From positions 153,374,409 to 153,438,408 of the forward strand of contig BSWB01000002.1 of the NCBI GenBank assembly GCA_033239125.1: a DNA stretch of 64,000 bases, in the 5' to 3' direction. A model generated the notes under the pieces. The model saw only the letters and a list, made by a program, of their open reading frames with translations, was not told where the DNA came from and searched no databases. Source of the stretch: Fagopyrum homotropicum (taxonomy: Eukaryota; Streptophyta; Magnoliopsida; Caryophyllales; Polygonaceae). This document shows positions 10,601 through 21,710 of the stretch, piece by piece. Position 1 is the first letter of the stretch. Each line of letters opens with the position of its first letter. A program made the translations under genes and the position numbers.

Positions 10601-12215
10601 TGTTAGCATGAAATATGACTATATTTTAGGCACTTATTTTGATTGTTTTTCCCTCTTTTATGTGTACATGGATATGAGTTTGAAGCAATTGTGAGCTCAT
10701 TCACCCACTTTATCAATATGGAGATCTACACTAGCTTTGTTTTGTTTATAGGTGAATGAAGGCTTGAATTGGAGCATAATGTGGAGGGATAAGAGTATTT
10801 GATCATGTTAGATGTCAAGGAGATGCTTTGGAGGAGCTAAGGAAGGGGCATGAGTGAAGAACATCACGAAACAAAGGCTTTCACAAAGGATTTGGAGTTC
10901 CACACCCTAAATTACGGTTGTGGACTTGGGCTTGGTTCGTGGAAAGTGGTTTTGGAGAACATCAGAGAGTTCCACGCCCAAAATCACGGGCGTAGAATGT
11001 TACTAGGCCGTAATTTTCATGACGAGGTGACGTGTCATATTTGTCACGTCAGCGATGGTTATTTGGCTTTTCTCGTAACCCTTTTTCGCTCTATAAAAAG
11101 GCTTGAGAAGGGAGTTTTTAGGAGGGTCGCTTAGGGTTTCATTCTACCTTCGCTTGCAATTCGGTGTGGAGAGTTAAGACGAAGGATCGGAGATTTCGGA
11201 GTGTGGCTTGAGAAGACGCGATATTGAAGATTGCGTACTTTGGGGTGTTCTTAGGGTTTGCTTTCGGAGATGGATTGACACTCCGTAATTCATTGTTCCT
11301 TAAGATTGCTGTGAGGATTCTTGTTCCATATTCTGATGAACATACTACTTTGTTGCTCGGATTTGAGATTGACTTTGATTGTCTATTGAGTTTTCGAGGG
11401 ATTTTATCTTTCTCTCTTTTTAATTTGATATTTGATTTAATGACTATGATTATTGGCTAAAACCCTTTAGCAATTCTAAGGTGAAGGGTTGATAGTTGTG
11501 GCTTAGATGATGATAGATCGATCGTAAACAGATTGGACCCTGAGAGTGTGAGAAACCTTGTCGACAACCTAAATTACGGTATGTTCTTGAGTTCCACGGC
11601 CGTGGAAACTCAAGATCTAGCCGTGATTTTCTATGTTTTACGACCTTTGCTTTTGCTTTAATCCAAAGTTAAAGATATGCTTTAACCTAGCCTTGGCTTG
11701 CCTTTCCTAGGTATTAGTGAGACTCAACATCCTCTATTTCAATTTTGAGTGTCACAACCTTAACCGTTTTGGCCTGTCTTTGATCCTTGGGTTTGGGCAT
11801 GGGTATTTGAGTTTAATTCTTATCCTTTGATCCTTTCTATACTGCAGCCTCAACAACCTTTATAGAGAGTGTCCTTGGGTGAGATATATAGGGTTTTGGA
11901 ACTTCACCGTACTCAACCTTACTTTAGTTATACCTTTGCAATCTCGACTCTGTCCTTAAACTTTTAGAATATCTTGAATCGATCGCCACAATTTGACATC
12001 CGGATCTTTAGGGTTGCTATTTTCCCAATATTTGCAAAGCTTATATACTTTACTTGCTTGACAATTTACGAACTGAATTTGATCCCCCAAATCCCTGAGT
12101 TCGATACTCTAGAATTCTTGCTTTACTACGCCGATCCGTACACTGCGGGTTCACTTGCTTTGATTTCAGTTTTATAAATTTAAAAATTAGTTGTACGCAC
12201 GCTTCGAGGCGAACA
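10601..12215 (+). repeat. 5' LTR of element B
   Basis: 1615 bp, TGTTAGCATG...CGAACA, a few percent different from 35236-36856. It contains TATAAAAAG at 11092-11100 and the perfect palindrome TTCCACGGCCGTGGAA at 11592-11607, with decayed copies of it near 10895 and 10975. Confidence 0.95.
11092..11100 (+). promoter_or_regulatory. TATA box in 5' LTR of B
   Basis: TATAAAAAG is conserved at the same offset in the 3' LTR (35727-35735) and also, with different flanks, in element C. Confidence 0.6.
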
Positions 12216-12220
12216 AGTTT

Positions 12221-12235
12221 TGACGCTGTTGCCGG
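12221..12235 (+). other. Primer binding site of B (decayed)
   Basis: TGACGCTGTTGCCGG, 5 nt after the LTR. Two bases differ from the tRNA-Asp complement TGGCGCCGTTGCCGG. Confidence 0.8.
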
Positions 12236-12342
12236 TGATTTGGTCTAGACCAAATTTCGGTTCTCGGTTGTCGAGCTTGGGAGCTTTTCTCTTGTTATTT
12301 GATATCTCTTTTGAGTGATTTTTTGCAGGTTCTTTTAGGTAT

Positions 12343-13545
12343 ATGCGAAGGTTTAGATCCACCAAAGACCTCTTACCTATTGATCCGGATCTTGAGAAAA
12401 CTTTAAGGAAAAAGTTGAAGGAAAGGAAAATGGTTGAAAATAAAGAGAGAAGCGTCCAAGAAGAGTTGGATGAGACTCGAGCTCAACTCCAACTGAGTGA
12501 GAAAGCTCGTATGGAAGAAGTAGAGCGTCATCAATTTCAAATAGATGAGCTCAAGGCTATGATGCTGGATATGAAGTTGGAGATGAATGACTCTAAGACG
12601 AAGAAGAAAACCAAACCAACTAGGTCCATTAGAGTTGAATCATCTGACGATGATGATGATGATATGCCGGCACTAGAGGACATTAATCCGGTGATCCATC
12701 CCGTTCGAGAAAACCCTAGACCACATGTTGATCCTCACATTCCGATTAGAGATGTGAGAGTTGCTCATGTCGAGGATGAACCACGAACTCTTGGGCAAAG
12801 GATGGATCCAATTCAGCAACCACGCCGTCTAGGTGTGAATTTCGGAGCTGAAGATATCCAGGATGTTCGGGTTTATCCCGCAAGTTATCACCATGGTTCT
12901 CCAAAGTCAATTTGGTGGAACGAGTGCTGAATCTCCACACCAATATTTGCAGAATTTCGAGATTCTCATGGAGACATTGAAGCCTAAGAGGGCTAATAAC
13001 AACAACTACAAGATCAAACCGTTCTTCTTCTCTTTGAAGGACAAGGCTTTGTCTTGGTATCAAGCTTTTCCAGCTGGAAGGCTTAACACATGGGAGGACT
13101 ATCTTCGAAGTTCCTCACTAAGTTCTTTCCGCCATCCAAGACGGCGGAGTTGAGAGGTAAGATTAATGCATTTTCTATGAAACCTAACGAAAGTTTATTT
13201 CAATCTTGGGAAAGGTTTCAAGATCTCTTATTGGATTGCCCACACCATGGCATTCCCAAGCTAGAGTTGTTGGAGATATACTACAAGGGGCTGGATGTGG
13301 AAACGCAATTCAAGCTCCAATCTATTTCATGTGGTACATTTATGGACATGAGGATAGATGATGCTTGGGACTTCATTGAGAAGAAAACCCAAGTAATTGA
13401 GAAGTATTCCCATCGGAAGGTGGATCCTAGTCATCAAAATCGAGGGGATCCGGAAGCTAAGCTAACACAAGCTGCACAAACTCAAATATTCTCCCTCAAC
13501 ACCGAAATCAAGGAGTTGAAGGGAATCATTAGAGCTGGCCTTTAA
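12343..13545 (+). pseudogene. gag: gag of element B
   Basis: Starts at ATG 12343, 15 nt after an acceptor-like TTTTTTGCAG. The N-terminus (MRRFRSTKDLL) parallels gag of element C. Residues about 30-85 form a charged coiled coil (EELDETRAQLQLSEKAR). The capsid domain follows in two further frames, with SPHQYLQNFEILMETLKP, then SLKDKALSWYQAFPAG, then LRGKINAFSMKPNESLFQSW and CPHHGIPKLELLEIYYKGLD. Frameshifts occur near 12870 and 13110, so no full Gag is made. The match to C gag fixes the frame changes. Confidence 0.85.
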
Positions 13546-15128
13546 AAGCCGAAGGAGCAAGATTTTGGCTACTTAGAAAACAACAACTACAATCAAGGGA
13601 ATAGGAATAATAACCGGAACAACAATTGGAATAACAACAACAGGAATTCCAACAACAATTGGCGGTCCAACCAACAAAATTTCGGTAATTCCTATTCAAA
13701 TTCTGGAAATTCACTAATACCACCTTCTTCTTCTTCCACCCCTTTGAAAAGCCAGGGGCAAGCATCAAATGGCTCAAGCAACTCGGAGAAGGAGAAATCC
13801 GATCCTATGTTGGAGACAATCTTGGGAAAGCTATAAGGATTGGAGAGCTACATTAATAAGGTTGACAAAGCTCACAAAGCTTTGGAAAACTAAGTGTTCA
13901 GCAAGGCCGGAGAAGTTCCTAGAGATCAAGGGAAGCTTCCCGGAAAGACGGAGGATAACCCGAAGGGAAGGGTGATGGCTATCACAACTAGGAGCGGCGT
14001 GACAACTACCGACCCGCAGCCTAAGTTTGTAGAAGTTCCCCTCGAGAAAGAGAAGGAGAAAGAAAAGGGGAAGGAGAAGGAAGGCGTCTATGTTCCTCCT
14101 CCAGCTTACAAACCTCCTCTACCATTTCCGCAATCTAGAAGCGTCTAGACAAGCAGTTCGGTAAGTTCATTGAACTAATGAGCAAACTGCACATTAATAT
14201 ACCTTTCATTGATGCTATTGTAGGTATGCCCGCTTACGGAAAGTTCTTAAAAGAGATCCTCTCTAACAAGAGGAAGTTGGAAGACTTTGGAGAAGTCAAG
14301 ATGAGTTCGGAATCTTCGGAGCTCATCAAAACAATGACGGAAAAGATGCCCCCAAAGCTGAGATATCCGGGGTCATTTTGCATTCCGATTAGAGTAGGAG
14401 AAGTCACATATGACGCTCTTTGTGACTTAGGAGCAAGCGTAAGCATCATCCCGCTTGCTTTATATAGGAAGGTCGGTATAGGTGAACCTAGACCGGTGAA
14501 GATGACGTTGTACATGGCGGATCGATCCATAACTCGTCCCGTCGGTATCATTGAAGACGTCCCGGTCAAGCTCGGTAAGTTCTATATTCCAATAAACTTT
14601 GTTGTGCTTGATATTCCTGTAGATTGCCCGGTCCCGATCATACTCGGAAGACCGTTTCTTGTAACCTGCGGTTGTATTGTGGATTGCAAGAACGCTAGAC
14701 TAGCCTTCGATATAGGAGAAGAGAAGGTTGAGTTTGTTCTCTCAACTTTGGTGAAAGAGCCATCACTCGGGGAGGATATGTTCAACATCTATGACGAAGA
14801 GGCGTCTAGAGAGGACGTGAGCTCAATCTTATTCAAAGATCCATTGCAAAAGGTCATAACCATGAGCATCATGGAAAAGGGAGAGGAAGAGGATTGCAAT
14901 GAGGAGATTGAAGCCTTAGAAGAGCTAAAGGAAGTACAAGAGGAAGAGTTTGAGAAACTTTACGATGGCTCAGAAAATGTGAGAAATCACGGCCAATCGT
15001 GCTATTCCACGGCCGTGGTTTCACCAAAATTGGCCGTAAATTGCTATTACGAGACTTCTAGAAACTTCCACACCCAAAACCACGGCCGTGGAAGTAACAG
15101 TGGTGCCGTAATTTTGAGAATTTCTTAG
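13546..15128 (+). pseudogene. gag tail and aspartic protease of element B
   Basis: After the gag stop at 13543 comes an asparagine-rich tail (13570-13690), then EVPRDQGKLPGKTE-type linker and MAITTRSG, shared with C. The protease lies at about 14330-14720. Its active site reads ALCDLGASVSIIPLAL, using D-L-G-A-S as is usual in Athila, with the conserved PVPIILGRPFL near its end. A linker (14960-15120) follows and contains two copies of the B palindrome (15005-15018 and 15080-15093), translated as out-of-place residues before a TAG at 15126. Stops separate protease from RT. Confidence 0.8.
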
Positions 15129-15245
15129 AGCAATTCCGTTCTTTCCACAACTACTCTTGAGTCTTCTTCAATCACTCCTACACCCTTAGAGATTTCTAAG
15201 GAAGCGTCGGACACACTTCAAGACTCATCATAGGCATCAAAAGCT

Positions 15246-17228
15246 ATGGAATTGAAGCCACTTCCCACACATCTTCGGCTTGCATTTCTTGGAACTAATT
15301 CTACCTTTCCCGTTATTGTTAGTTCCGATTTAAGTGAAGATGAACATGAGAAACTAATGGTTGTTCTAAGGAAGAATAAAAAGGCCTTAGGTTATACCAT
15401 AGAGGATCTTGCAGGAATTAAACCATCTTTATGTATGCACAAGATTCTAATGGAAGAGGATTTCAAGCCTTCACGACAACCTCAAAGACGGTTAAATCCG
15501 ATCATGAAGGAGGTTGTTAAGAAGGAAATTCTTAAGTTACTTGACGCAGGTATCATCTATCCTATCTCCGATAACAAGTGGGTGAGCCCTGTTCAAGTTG
15601 TTCCAAAGAAGGGAGGAATGACGGTTATCACCAACAAGAATAACGAGCTCATTCCTACAAGAACCGTGACGGGATGGAGGATGTGCATTGACTACCACAA
15701 GTTGAACAATGCAACTAGGAAGGATCACTTCCCGCTACCATTTATAGATCAAATGCTTGAGAGGTTAGCACAATACTCCTATTTCTGTTATCTTGACGGT
15801 TATAGTGGTTTCTTTCAAATTCCGATTCATCCGGATGATCAAGAGAAGACCACATTCACGTGCCCGTGGGGTACGTTTGCCTATAGGGGGATGCCATTCG
15901 GACTTTGCAACGCCCCAGCCACCTTTCAAAGGTGTATGATGGCCATCTTCTCGGAGTATATTGAGGAAATCATGGAGGTTTTTATGGATGACTTTTCAGT
16001 TTATGGTTCCTCATTTGACAATTGGAAGAAGTGTCAATTCATGGTTAAGAAAGGCATTGTGCTAGGACACTTGATCTCTAATAGAGGGATCGAAGTCGGC
16101 AAAGCTAAGATAGAGACGATAGAGAAGCTTCCTCCTCCATCTTCGGTGAAGGGGATAAGAAGTTTTTTAGGACACGCAGGATTCTATAGAAGATTCATCA
16201 AGGACTTTTCTAAGATTTCGAAACCGTTAACTAATCTCTTGATGAAGGATGCAGTTTTTGAATTTTTGCAAGAATGTCTAGACGCCTTCAATAAGATTCA
16301 GGAAGCTCTCATCTCAGCCCTGATTATTCAACCTCCGGATTGGAATCTCCCGTTCGAGGTTATGTGTGATGCAAGTGACGTAGCTGTTGGAGTGGTGCTA
16401 GGACAAAAGAAGGAAGGCCACACTCATGCCATCTACTATGCTAGCAAGACGCTAGACGAAGCGCAGCTCAACTACGCCACAACGGAGAAAGAGTTTTTAG
16501 CCGTTGTATATGCATTTGAAAAGTTTCGTTCTTATCTTGTAGGAGCGAAGGTGATTGTATACACGGACCATTCAGCAATCCGGTACCTACTCGCCAAGAA
16601 GGATGCGAAACCGAGGCTAATTAGATGGATTCTTCTCCTACAAGAATTCGATCTAGAGATCCGCGACAAGAAGGGCTCGGAAAATTCTGTTGCGGATCAC
16701 TTAAGTCGTCTACCAAACATCGAAGTCGACGATCTACCCATTGATGACTCCTTCCCGGACGAACACTTACACATCATGGAAGAGTGCATCGACAAGATTT
16801 CTAGAGGTAACAAACCTTGGTTTGCTGATTTTGTAAATTACTTGGTTTGTCAGAAAATACCTCCCGGATTATCCTACGCACAAAGAAAGAAGTTCTTTAG
16901 GGATGTCAATACTTTTGGAATGAACCTCTACTCTTCAAGAGAGGTCCCGACGGCATCATTAAGAGATGTGTGCCGGAAGACGAGATGCAAAGTATCATTC
17001 GTCATTGTCATTCACTCCCTTGTGGAGGACACGCTAGTTCCCATAAAACTAGCGCTAAGGTATGGCAATCCGGATTCTTTTGGCCTACTTTATTTAAGGA
17101 TGTGCAAACCTTTGTTTCCTGCTGCGATGCTTGTCAAAGAACAAGAAATATCTCTAGGAGAAACGAGATGCCTCTCAACAACATTCAGGAGGTGGAAATC
17201 TTCGACGTTTGAGGAGTCGACTTCATGA
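15246..17228 (+). CDS. RT-RNase H plus start of integrase, element B
   Basis: An open frame of 660 codons. RT motifs in order are [14 protein letters not shown], then [11 protein letters not shown] (consensus DYRKLN), then [13 protein letters not shown] with the first catalytic D, then [20 protein letters not shown], and the FMDDFSVYG active site. Compared with C, about 20 residues after SSFD are missing in frame, removing a conserved RT helix, so activity is doubtful. RNase H shows [29 protein letters not shown] and [12 protein letters not shown], its acidic residues. The integrase leader ([16 protein letters not shown]) follows. After about 16970 the true frame shifts by +1, and the terminal residues of this frame are not genuine. 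Confidence 0.88.
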   Translation: MELKPLPTHLRLAFLGTNSTFPVIVSSDLSEDEHEKLMVVLRKNKKALGYTIEDLAGIKPSLCMHKILMEEDFKPSRQPQRRLNPIMKEVVKKEILKLLDAGIIYPISDNKWVSPVQVVPKKGGMTVITNKNNELIPTRTVTGWRMCIDYHKLNNATRKDHFPLPFIDQMLERLAQYSYFCYLDGYSGFFQIPIHPDDQEKTTFTCPWGTFAYRGMPFGLCNAPATFQRCMMAIFSEYIEEIMEVFMDDFSVYGSSFDNWKKCQFMVKKGIVLGHLISNRGIEVGKAKIETIEKLPPPSSVKGIRSFLGHAGFYRRFIKDFSKISKPLTNLLMKDAVFEFLQECLDAFNKIQEALISALIIQPPDWNLPFEVMCDASDVAVGVVLGQKKEGHTHAIYYASKTLDEAQLNYATTEKEFLAVVYAFEKFRSYLVGAKVIVYTDHSAIRYLLAKKDAKPRLIRWILLLQEFDLEIRDKKGSENSVADHLSRLPNIEVDDLPIDDSFPDEHLHIMEECIDKISRGNKPWFADFVNYLVCQKIPPGLSYAQRKKFFRDVNTFGMNLYSSREVPTASLRDVCRKTRCKVSFVIVIHSLVEDTLVPIKLALRYGNPDSFGLLYLRMCKPLFPAAMLVKEQEISLGETRCLSTTFRRWKSSTFEESTS

Positions 17229-17418
17229 GACCTTTCCCATCATCTTGAAGCTGTTGTCAAGTTCTTTAATAGAACTATCTTCCCAAGGTTTGGGACGCCA
17301 CATGCTATCATTAGTGACGGAGGTTCACACTTCATTGCCCGATGATTCGAAGCTCTACTAGCTAAGTATGGGGTGACTCACAAGATCGCCACTCCCTACC
17401 ATCCACAAACAAGTGGGC
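16970..17418 (+). pseudogene. Integrase N-terminal and core part, element B
   Basis: Read in the frame of 16970: an HHCC zinc domain ([20 protein letters not shown] ... [10 protein letters not shown]), then [12 protein letters not shown] stretch of roughly 60-70 residues of the catalytic core seems deleted next, followed by FGTPHAIISDGGSHFIAR with the second catalytic D, a TGA, and the start of TPYHPQTSG. Element C enters at 17419, directly before the glutamate segment, which resumes at 29120. The integrase was therefore already damaged or has decayed since. Confidence 0.85.
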
Positions 17419-17971
17419 TGATAGCATGAATTATAGTCTATATTTTGGGGTTTGTTTGGACGTTTTACCTTCAATAATCTGCATGTTTGTATGTATAATA
17501 TGTGATTATATTACCATTTCATCTACCTTTGCGGGAATCGAGGTCTACACCTAGTTTTGTTGTAATCGTAGGTAAAATGGCACGTTTTGCATCAAAAAGG
17601 AGCAAAAGGAGCTATGGAGTCATTGGAGCTACATTCAGGAACATAAGGAAACATCCAGAAAGCATAGCCATGGATTAGAGATTCACTTTGGACCAGATTT
17701 GAGAGATTTCACATTCAGTTGTGAATCACCTCGGTTGACTACAGAGTCACCTCGACCGAGGTGATCCAGAGGAGTCGACTCGACCGAGGCGAACACCTGG
17801 GACGCGGCGAGAATATTTTATTCTTGGCTGAGATCTTTTATCTTTGGAAAGAGATCTTATATTTTTGGGCTTGGCTCCTGGAAGGAAGAAGATATACTAG
17901 ATCATATATTTTACTTATTTTTATGGGAAAAGAGCTTTCTAAGATATCTTATCTTTGGAGGGTATTTTTCC

Positions 17972-17980
17972 TATAAAAAG
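17972..17980 (+). promoter_or_regulatory. TATA box in 5' LTR of C
   Basis: TATAAAAAG, duplicated at 27919-27927 in the 3' LTR. Confidence 0.6.
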
Positions 17981-18566
17981 GGTCGGATTTCCCACAAATC
18001 CATATGATGCTATACCACCGATTGTGTTTTATACACCGCAGCATCCATACTCCAGTTGGGAGATTTGAAGAACCTTTTTGAAGGTTGAAGGAAGAAAGTC
18101 TATAGCTTTTATAGATTTTGAAGGGTTTTTGTAAGATCATCTTAGATTCCCTTCTTGTTTGTTGTCTTGTTGGATTTCTATCCGAGGAACACTTGTGTTT
18201 GATAATTGATTCAGTTATTGAAGCCTTTCTCTTAAGGTTTTCTTGTTCAATTATTCTCTTTCTTCCCATATATTTGATTATTACTTTCATGATGATGAGT
18301 GGCTAATCTCTTTGTGTGATTCTAGGGTGATTGGCTGAAGGTTGTGGGTAAAACAATGATAGAATAATCTTAATCACAGTAGGACCCTGAAAGTTCGAGT
18401 CTTTACCTTAACCCTAAGCATCTCGCTCAGTCGATGAACATCTCGGCCGGGGTGGAATTCGTCTGACCGAGGTGACTTATCTGATCCGTAACTGAGAGTT
18501 AAGTGTTAGAGTTTGCGAAATCCTATTCTTATTACACCTTTTCCTGGTCCAATGCAAGCCTAGGAT

Positions 18567-18826
18567 GAGACTTACCCGGTAATTCCTTTGTTTGTTTACC
18601 TAAGATCATAAGTGTAGGTACTAAAGGTTTATCCTTTATTGGGGTTTGAGTGTGCTTTCATCCCATCTTTGTGAGTTCGTTTGAGACTTACCCGGTAAAG
18701 GTTGATTCTATTCCCTTAGGTGGTGTGTTAGTTTAAGGTTATAGTTCTTTATCTTAATTCCTTGAGACTTACCCGGTAATAGGAGTTACGGTTTAGGATT
18801 AGTGAGTAGTGAGACTTACCCGGTGA
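18567..18826 (+). repeat. Four dispersed copies of GAGACTTACCCGGTRA in LTR C
   Basis: Copies start at 18567, 18683, 18764 and 18811. The spacing (116, 81, 47) is not tandem, and the DNA between the copies is unrelated. The same set occurs in the 3' LTR and, slightly decayed, in LTR E (59833-60080). Confidence 0.85.
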
Positions 18827-19177
18827 TCTATTCCACTTTAGTAACACCTTCCCTATGCAAAAAAAAAAATCTCAGCTTTGTCCGCTTATCTTTAGACCTT
18901 GAGTTGGAACCACAACTAGATGCTTTAATCCCTAGAATTGCATATTTCCTTTATTGAATTTTATCATCTTTGATTGTTTTAATTGCTTTGTGGTTAGTAA
19001 TTGCTTAAGCTTACCGTTATCGACTTTGTTTCACTAAGTCCCTGTGATCGACCCCTGGAATTCCTTGCTTTTTACTACGATTGACCCGTACACTGCGGGT
19101 TCGCATCCTTGTTTTAAGCTTACATCTAGGGTTATAAATTTAAAGCTTGCACACACCGTTTGGAGCGAACAAGTTTT

Positions 19178-19195
19178 TGGCGCCGTTGCCGGGGA
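19178..19195 (+). other. Primer binding site of C (tRNA-Asp, intact)
   Basis: TGGCGCCGTTGCCGGGGA is an 18-base perfect complement of the plant tRNA-Asp(GTC) 3' end, 6 nt after the LTR. Confidence 0.93.
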
Positions 19196-19298
19196 CTTGG
19201 TCTAGACCGAGCCGGTTACGGTTTGCTTTTGGGGCACTTGCCCCCGTGTCTACTAACCACTCTACTTGAGTGACTTTTGCAGGTTCTTTCTTAGGTTT

Positions 19299-20420
19299 AT
19301 GCGAAGAACCCGCATTGGGAAGGAAATCGTTCCTTACGATCCCAAACCAGAAAAGACATACAAACGACGCTTAAGAGAAGCGAAGATGGCCAACCAAGAC
19401 AATCGCGATCTTGAGGCTGAATTGAAGGAGGCGTTAGAACAGCTACGCCTCAGCAGGGAAGAACTAAGGCAAGAGAAAGAAGAAACTCGCACCAGGACTG
19501 AAGCGATCGAAGTAGATATGGCAACCTTACGAGACCAATATCAACTTCGACCGAGGGAAGACCTAGTTCCCGATGCTGGACCGATGCAGGTCCTAGTCGT
19601 AGACCCTCGACCGAGGCAGGTCCCTATACCTGACGCCCCGGCCGAGGTACTTCCACCTCGGATGCCAGTCCGAGGCGCTCCTTTTGCAGGAATCCCGCAA
19701 ACCCTAGGTCAAAGGATGGACCCCAATCAACAACTGAGGCGTCCAGGAGTTAACCTAGGAGATCCAGCGGACCATGACTACGAACTTCGACCGCAAGTTC
19801 TGTCCATGATTCGCCAATGCCAGTTCGGAGGGCTAGAGAAGGAATCCCCACATCAACATCTTCAAAACTATGAGATCTTGATGGAGACCTTGAGACCCTC
19901 AAGAATTGAAGATAACAACTACAAGCTAAGACCTTTTTACTTTTCTTTAAAAGATAGAGCTCTTACTTGGTATCGGTCTCTTCCTCCAGAAAAAATTAGC
20001 ACTTGGGAGGAAATGACTACGGAATTCTTGACTAAATTCTGTCCCCCCTCTAAGACCGCTGAAATGAGAGGGAAGATTAATGCATTCATTATGAAGGACA
20101 AGGAGAGCTTATCCAAGTCATGGGAGAGGTTTAAGGACATTCTTTTGGATTGCCCACATCATGGGATTCCAAAGATAGAGTTGTTGGAGATATACTTCAA
20201 GGGACTGGACGGAAGGACCCAGTTCAACCTCCAACTACTCTCCGCCGGTACATTTATGGACATGGCGATTGACGAAGCTTGAGACTTTATCGAGAAGCAA
20301 GCTTTGCATATGGAGAAATATACCCATCAAGGAGTTGAAGGTGGAGTTAAAAGAGTTAACTTCCAAGATACTCAGCCTAACAACAATCAACTCACGTCTT
20401 TGAAGAATGACGTGAAACAA
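19299..20420 (+). pseudogene. gag: gag of element C, one nonsense codon
   Basis: Starts at ATG 19299, behind an acceptor-like TTTTGCAG ending at 19282 that is shared with B. After MRRTRIGKEIVPYD comes a charged coiled coil (about residues 28-75), a proline-rich linker in which several CTCGACCGAGG motifs are translated, and then the capsid domain (SPHQHLQNYEILMETLRPSR; SLKDRALTWYRSLPPEKIST; CPHHGIPKIELLEIYFKGLD). A TGA at 20280-20282 stands where B has a TGG tryptophan (AWDFIEK), so it is a simple inactivating transition. The frame continues beyond it into the tail and protease. Confidence 0.88.
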
Positions 20421-21710
20421 TTGAAGGAACTCTTGGTTGCTCAAACCAAGAAGGAAGATCAAAGACAAAGGAACAACAACAATGGATACCGTAATAACAA
20501 CAACGGTTCCCGGAACAACAACTACAACAACAATAGAGGATCCAATAGCAACAATTGGAGGGCGAACAACCAAAATTCTGGTAACAATCATTCTAACTCC
20601 AATTCTAACGATTCCTCTAATCCTTTCCACTCTTCCCCTTCTTCTTCTTCTACTCCATTAAAGAGCCAGGGGCAAGGATCAAGTTCGTCTCAGCCGGAAA
20701 AGAAAGACGCAGTGTTGGAGGCCATCTTGATCAAGCTTAGTGCTATGGAGACTTCTATGACTTCATTTTCGAAGGCCCAAAAGGCCTTTAAACAACAACT
20801 TGCTAGTAGGGCGAATGAAGCGCCAAGAGATCCAGGGAAGCTTCCAGCAAGGACGGAAAGCAACTCTAAGGGCCAGATTATGGCCATAACTACGAGGAGT
20901 GGACTGAAAACTGCAGATCCAGTGTCTCGGTCGGTGCCAGCACCGACGAAGACCACCTCGGTCCAGGTGCAGTCGAAGAACACTTTGGCCGAGATGCCAA
21001 CCGAGGTGGAGCCACAGAAAGCGGAGGGGAAAACTGAAGTTTATGTTCCACCTCCTGCATACAAACCACCACTTCCATTCCCCCAGTCAAGGGCCAGAGC
21101 ACATCTAGACAAGCACTTTGGTAAGTTCCTTGACTTGATGAATAAACTGCACATTAACATTCCTTTCCTTGATGCTATTCTAGGGATGTCCGCCTATGGG
21201 AAGTTCTTGAAAGAACTCTTATCAAGGAAGAGGAAGCTGGAAGATTTTGGTGAAGTAAGGATGACATCTAAATTCTCGGAGCTTATTCAAATCATGAAGG
21301 AGAAGATGCCACCTAAGTTGAGAGATCCCGGCTCATTTTGCATTCCCATTCAAGTTGGGGATGTCACTTGTGAAGCCTTATGCGATCTAGGAGCCAGCGT
21401 GAGCATCATTCCGCTGGAGCTATGTGTGAAGATCGGACTTGGAGAGCCCAAGCCGGTCAAGATTCAATTGTACATGGCGGACCGCTCCATTACCCATCCC
21501 GTGGGCATTTTGGAAGACGTTCCGCTCAAGTTAGGTAACTTTTATTTACCAATAGACTTTGTTGTACTTGACATTCCTGCAGATTATCCTGTTCCTATTA
21601 TTCTCGGGAGGCCATTTCTAGCAACTTCGGGTTGCAACGTGGATTGTAAGAACGCCAAGTTGAAATTCAACATTGGTGGAGATGAAGTGTAGTTCGCATT
21701 ACTTGCGACC
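20421..21710 (+). CDS. gag tail and aspartic protease of element C
   Basis: An open frame of about 460 codons (20304-21692). It has a short coiled segment (LKNDVKQLKELLVAQTKKED), a long asparagine-rich tract (about 20470-20600), serine- and lysine-rich linkers, MAITTRSGLKT, and then the protease with active site ALCDLGASVSIIPLEL and PVPIILGRPFLATSG. No CCHC knuckle is visible in the tail. Palindrome-derived codons appear in the linker at 20925-21012. A TAG at 21690 replaces a glutamate codon seen in B (KVEFVL), cutting off the RT part. The protease would process the Gag-Pol polyprotein. Confidence 0.82.

Larger units (their letters stand above)
17419..19171 (+). repeat. 5' LTR of element C
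   Basis: 1753 bp, TGATAGCATG...GAGCGAACA. It contains the palindrome CACCTCGACCGAGGTG (17748-17763), TATAAAAAG (17972-17980), and four spaced copies of GAGACTTACCCGGTRA (18567, 18683, 18764, 18811). Confidence 0.96.

Noticed and set aside
17761..18306. Small open frames repeated in the LTRs of C (and 27708-28253)
   Set aside because: They occur identically in both LTRs and span promoter sequence; no protein family.
18567..18826. CRISPR-like array (repeated 16-mer with unique spacers) in LTR C
   Set aside because: Spacing is irregular (116, 81, 47) and the context is a plant LTR; no cas genes.
20280..20282. Programmed stop-codon readthrough in gag of C
   Set aside because: B has TGG at this position and the stop lies inside a conserved domain (AWDFIEK), so a point mutation is simpler.
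21690..21692. Protease-RT stop in C as a regulated Gag-Pol boundary
   Set aside because: The codon corresponds to glutamate in B and the element has several other nonsense codons.
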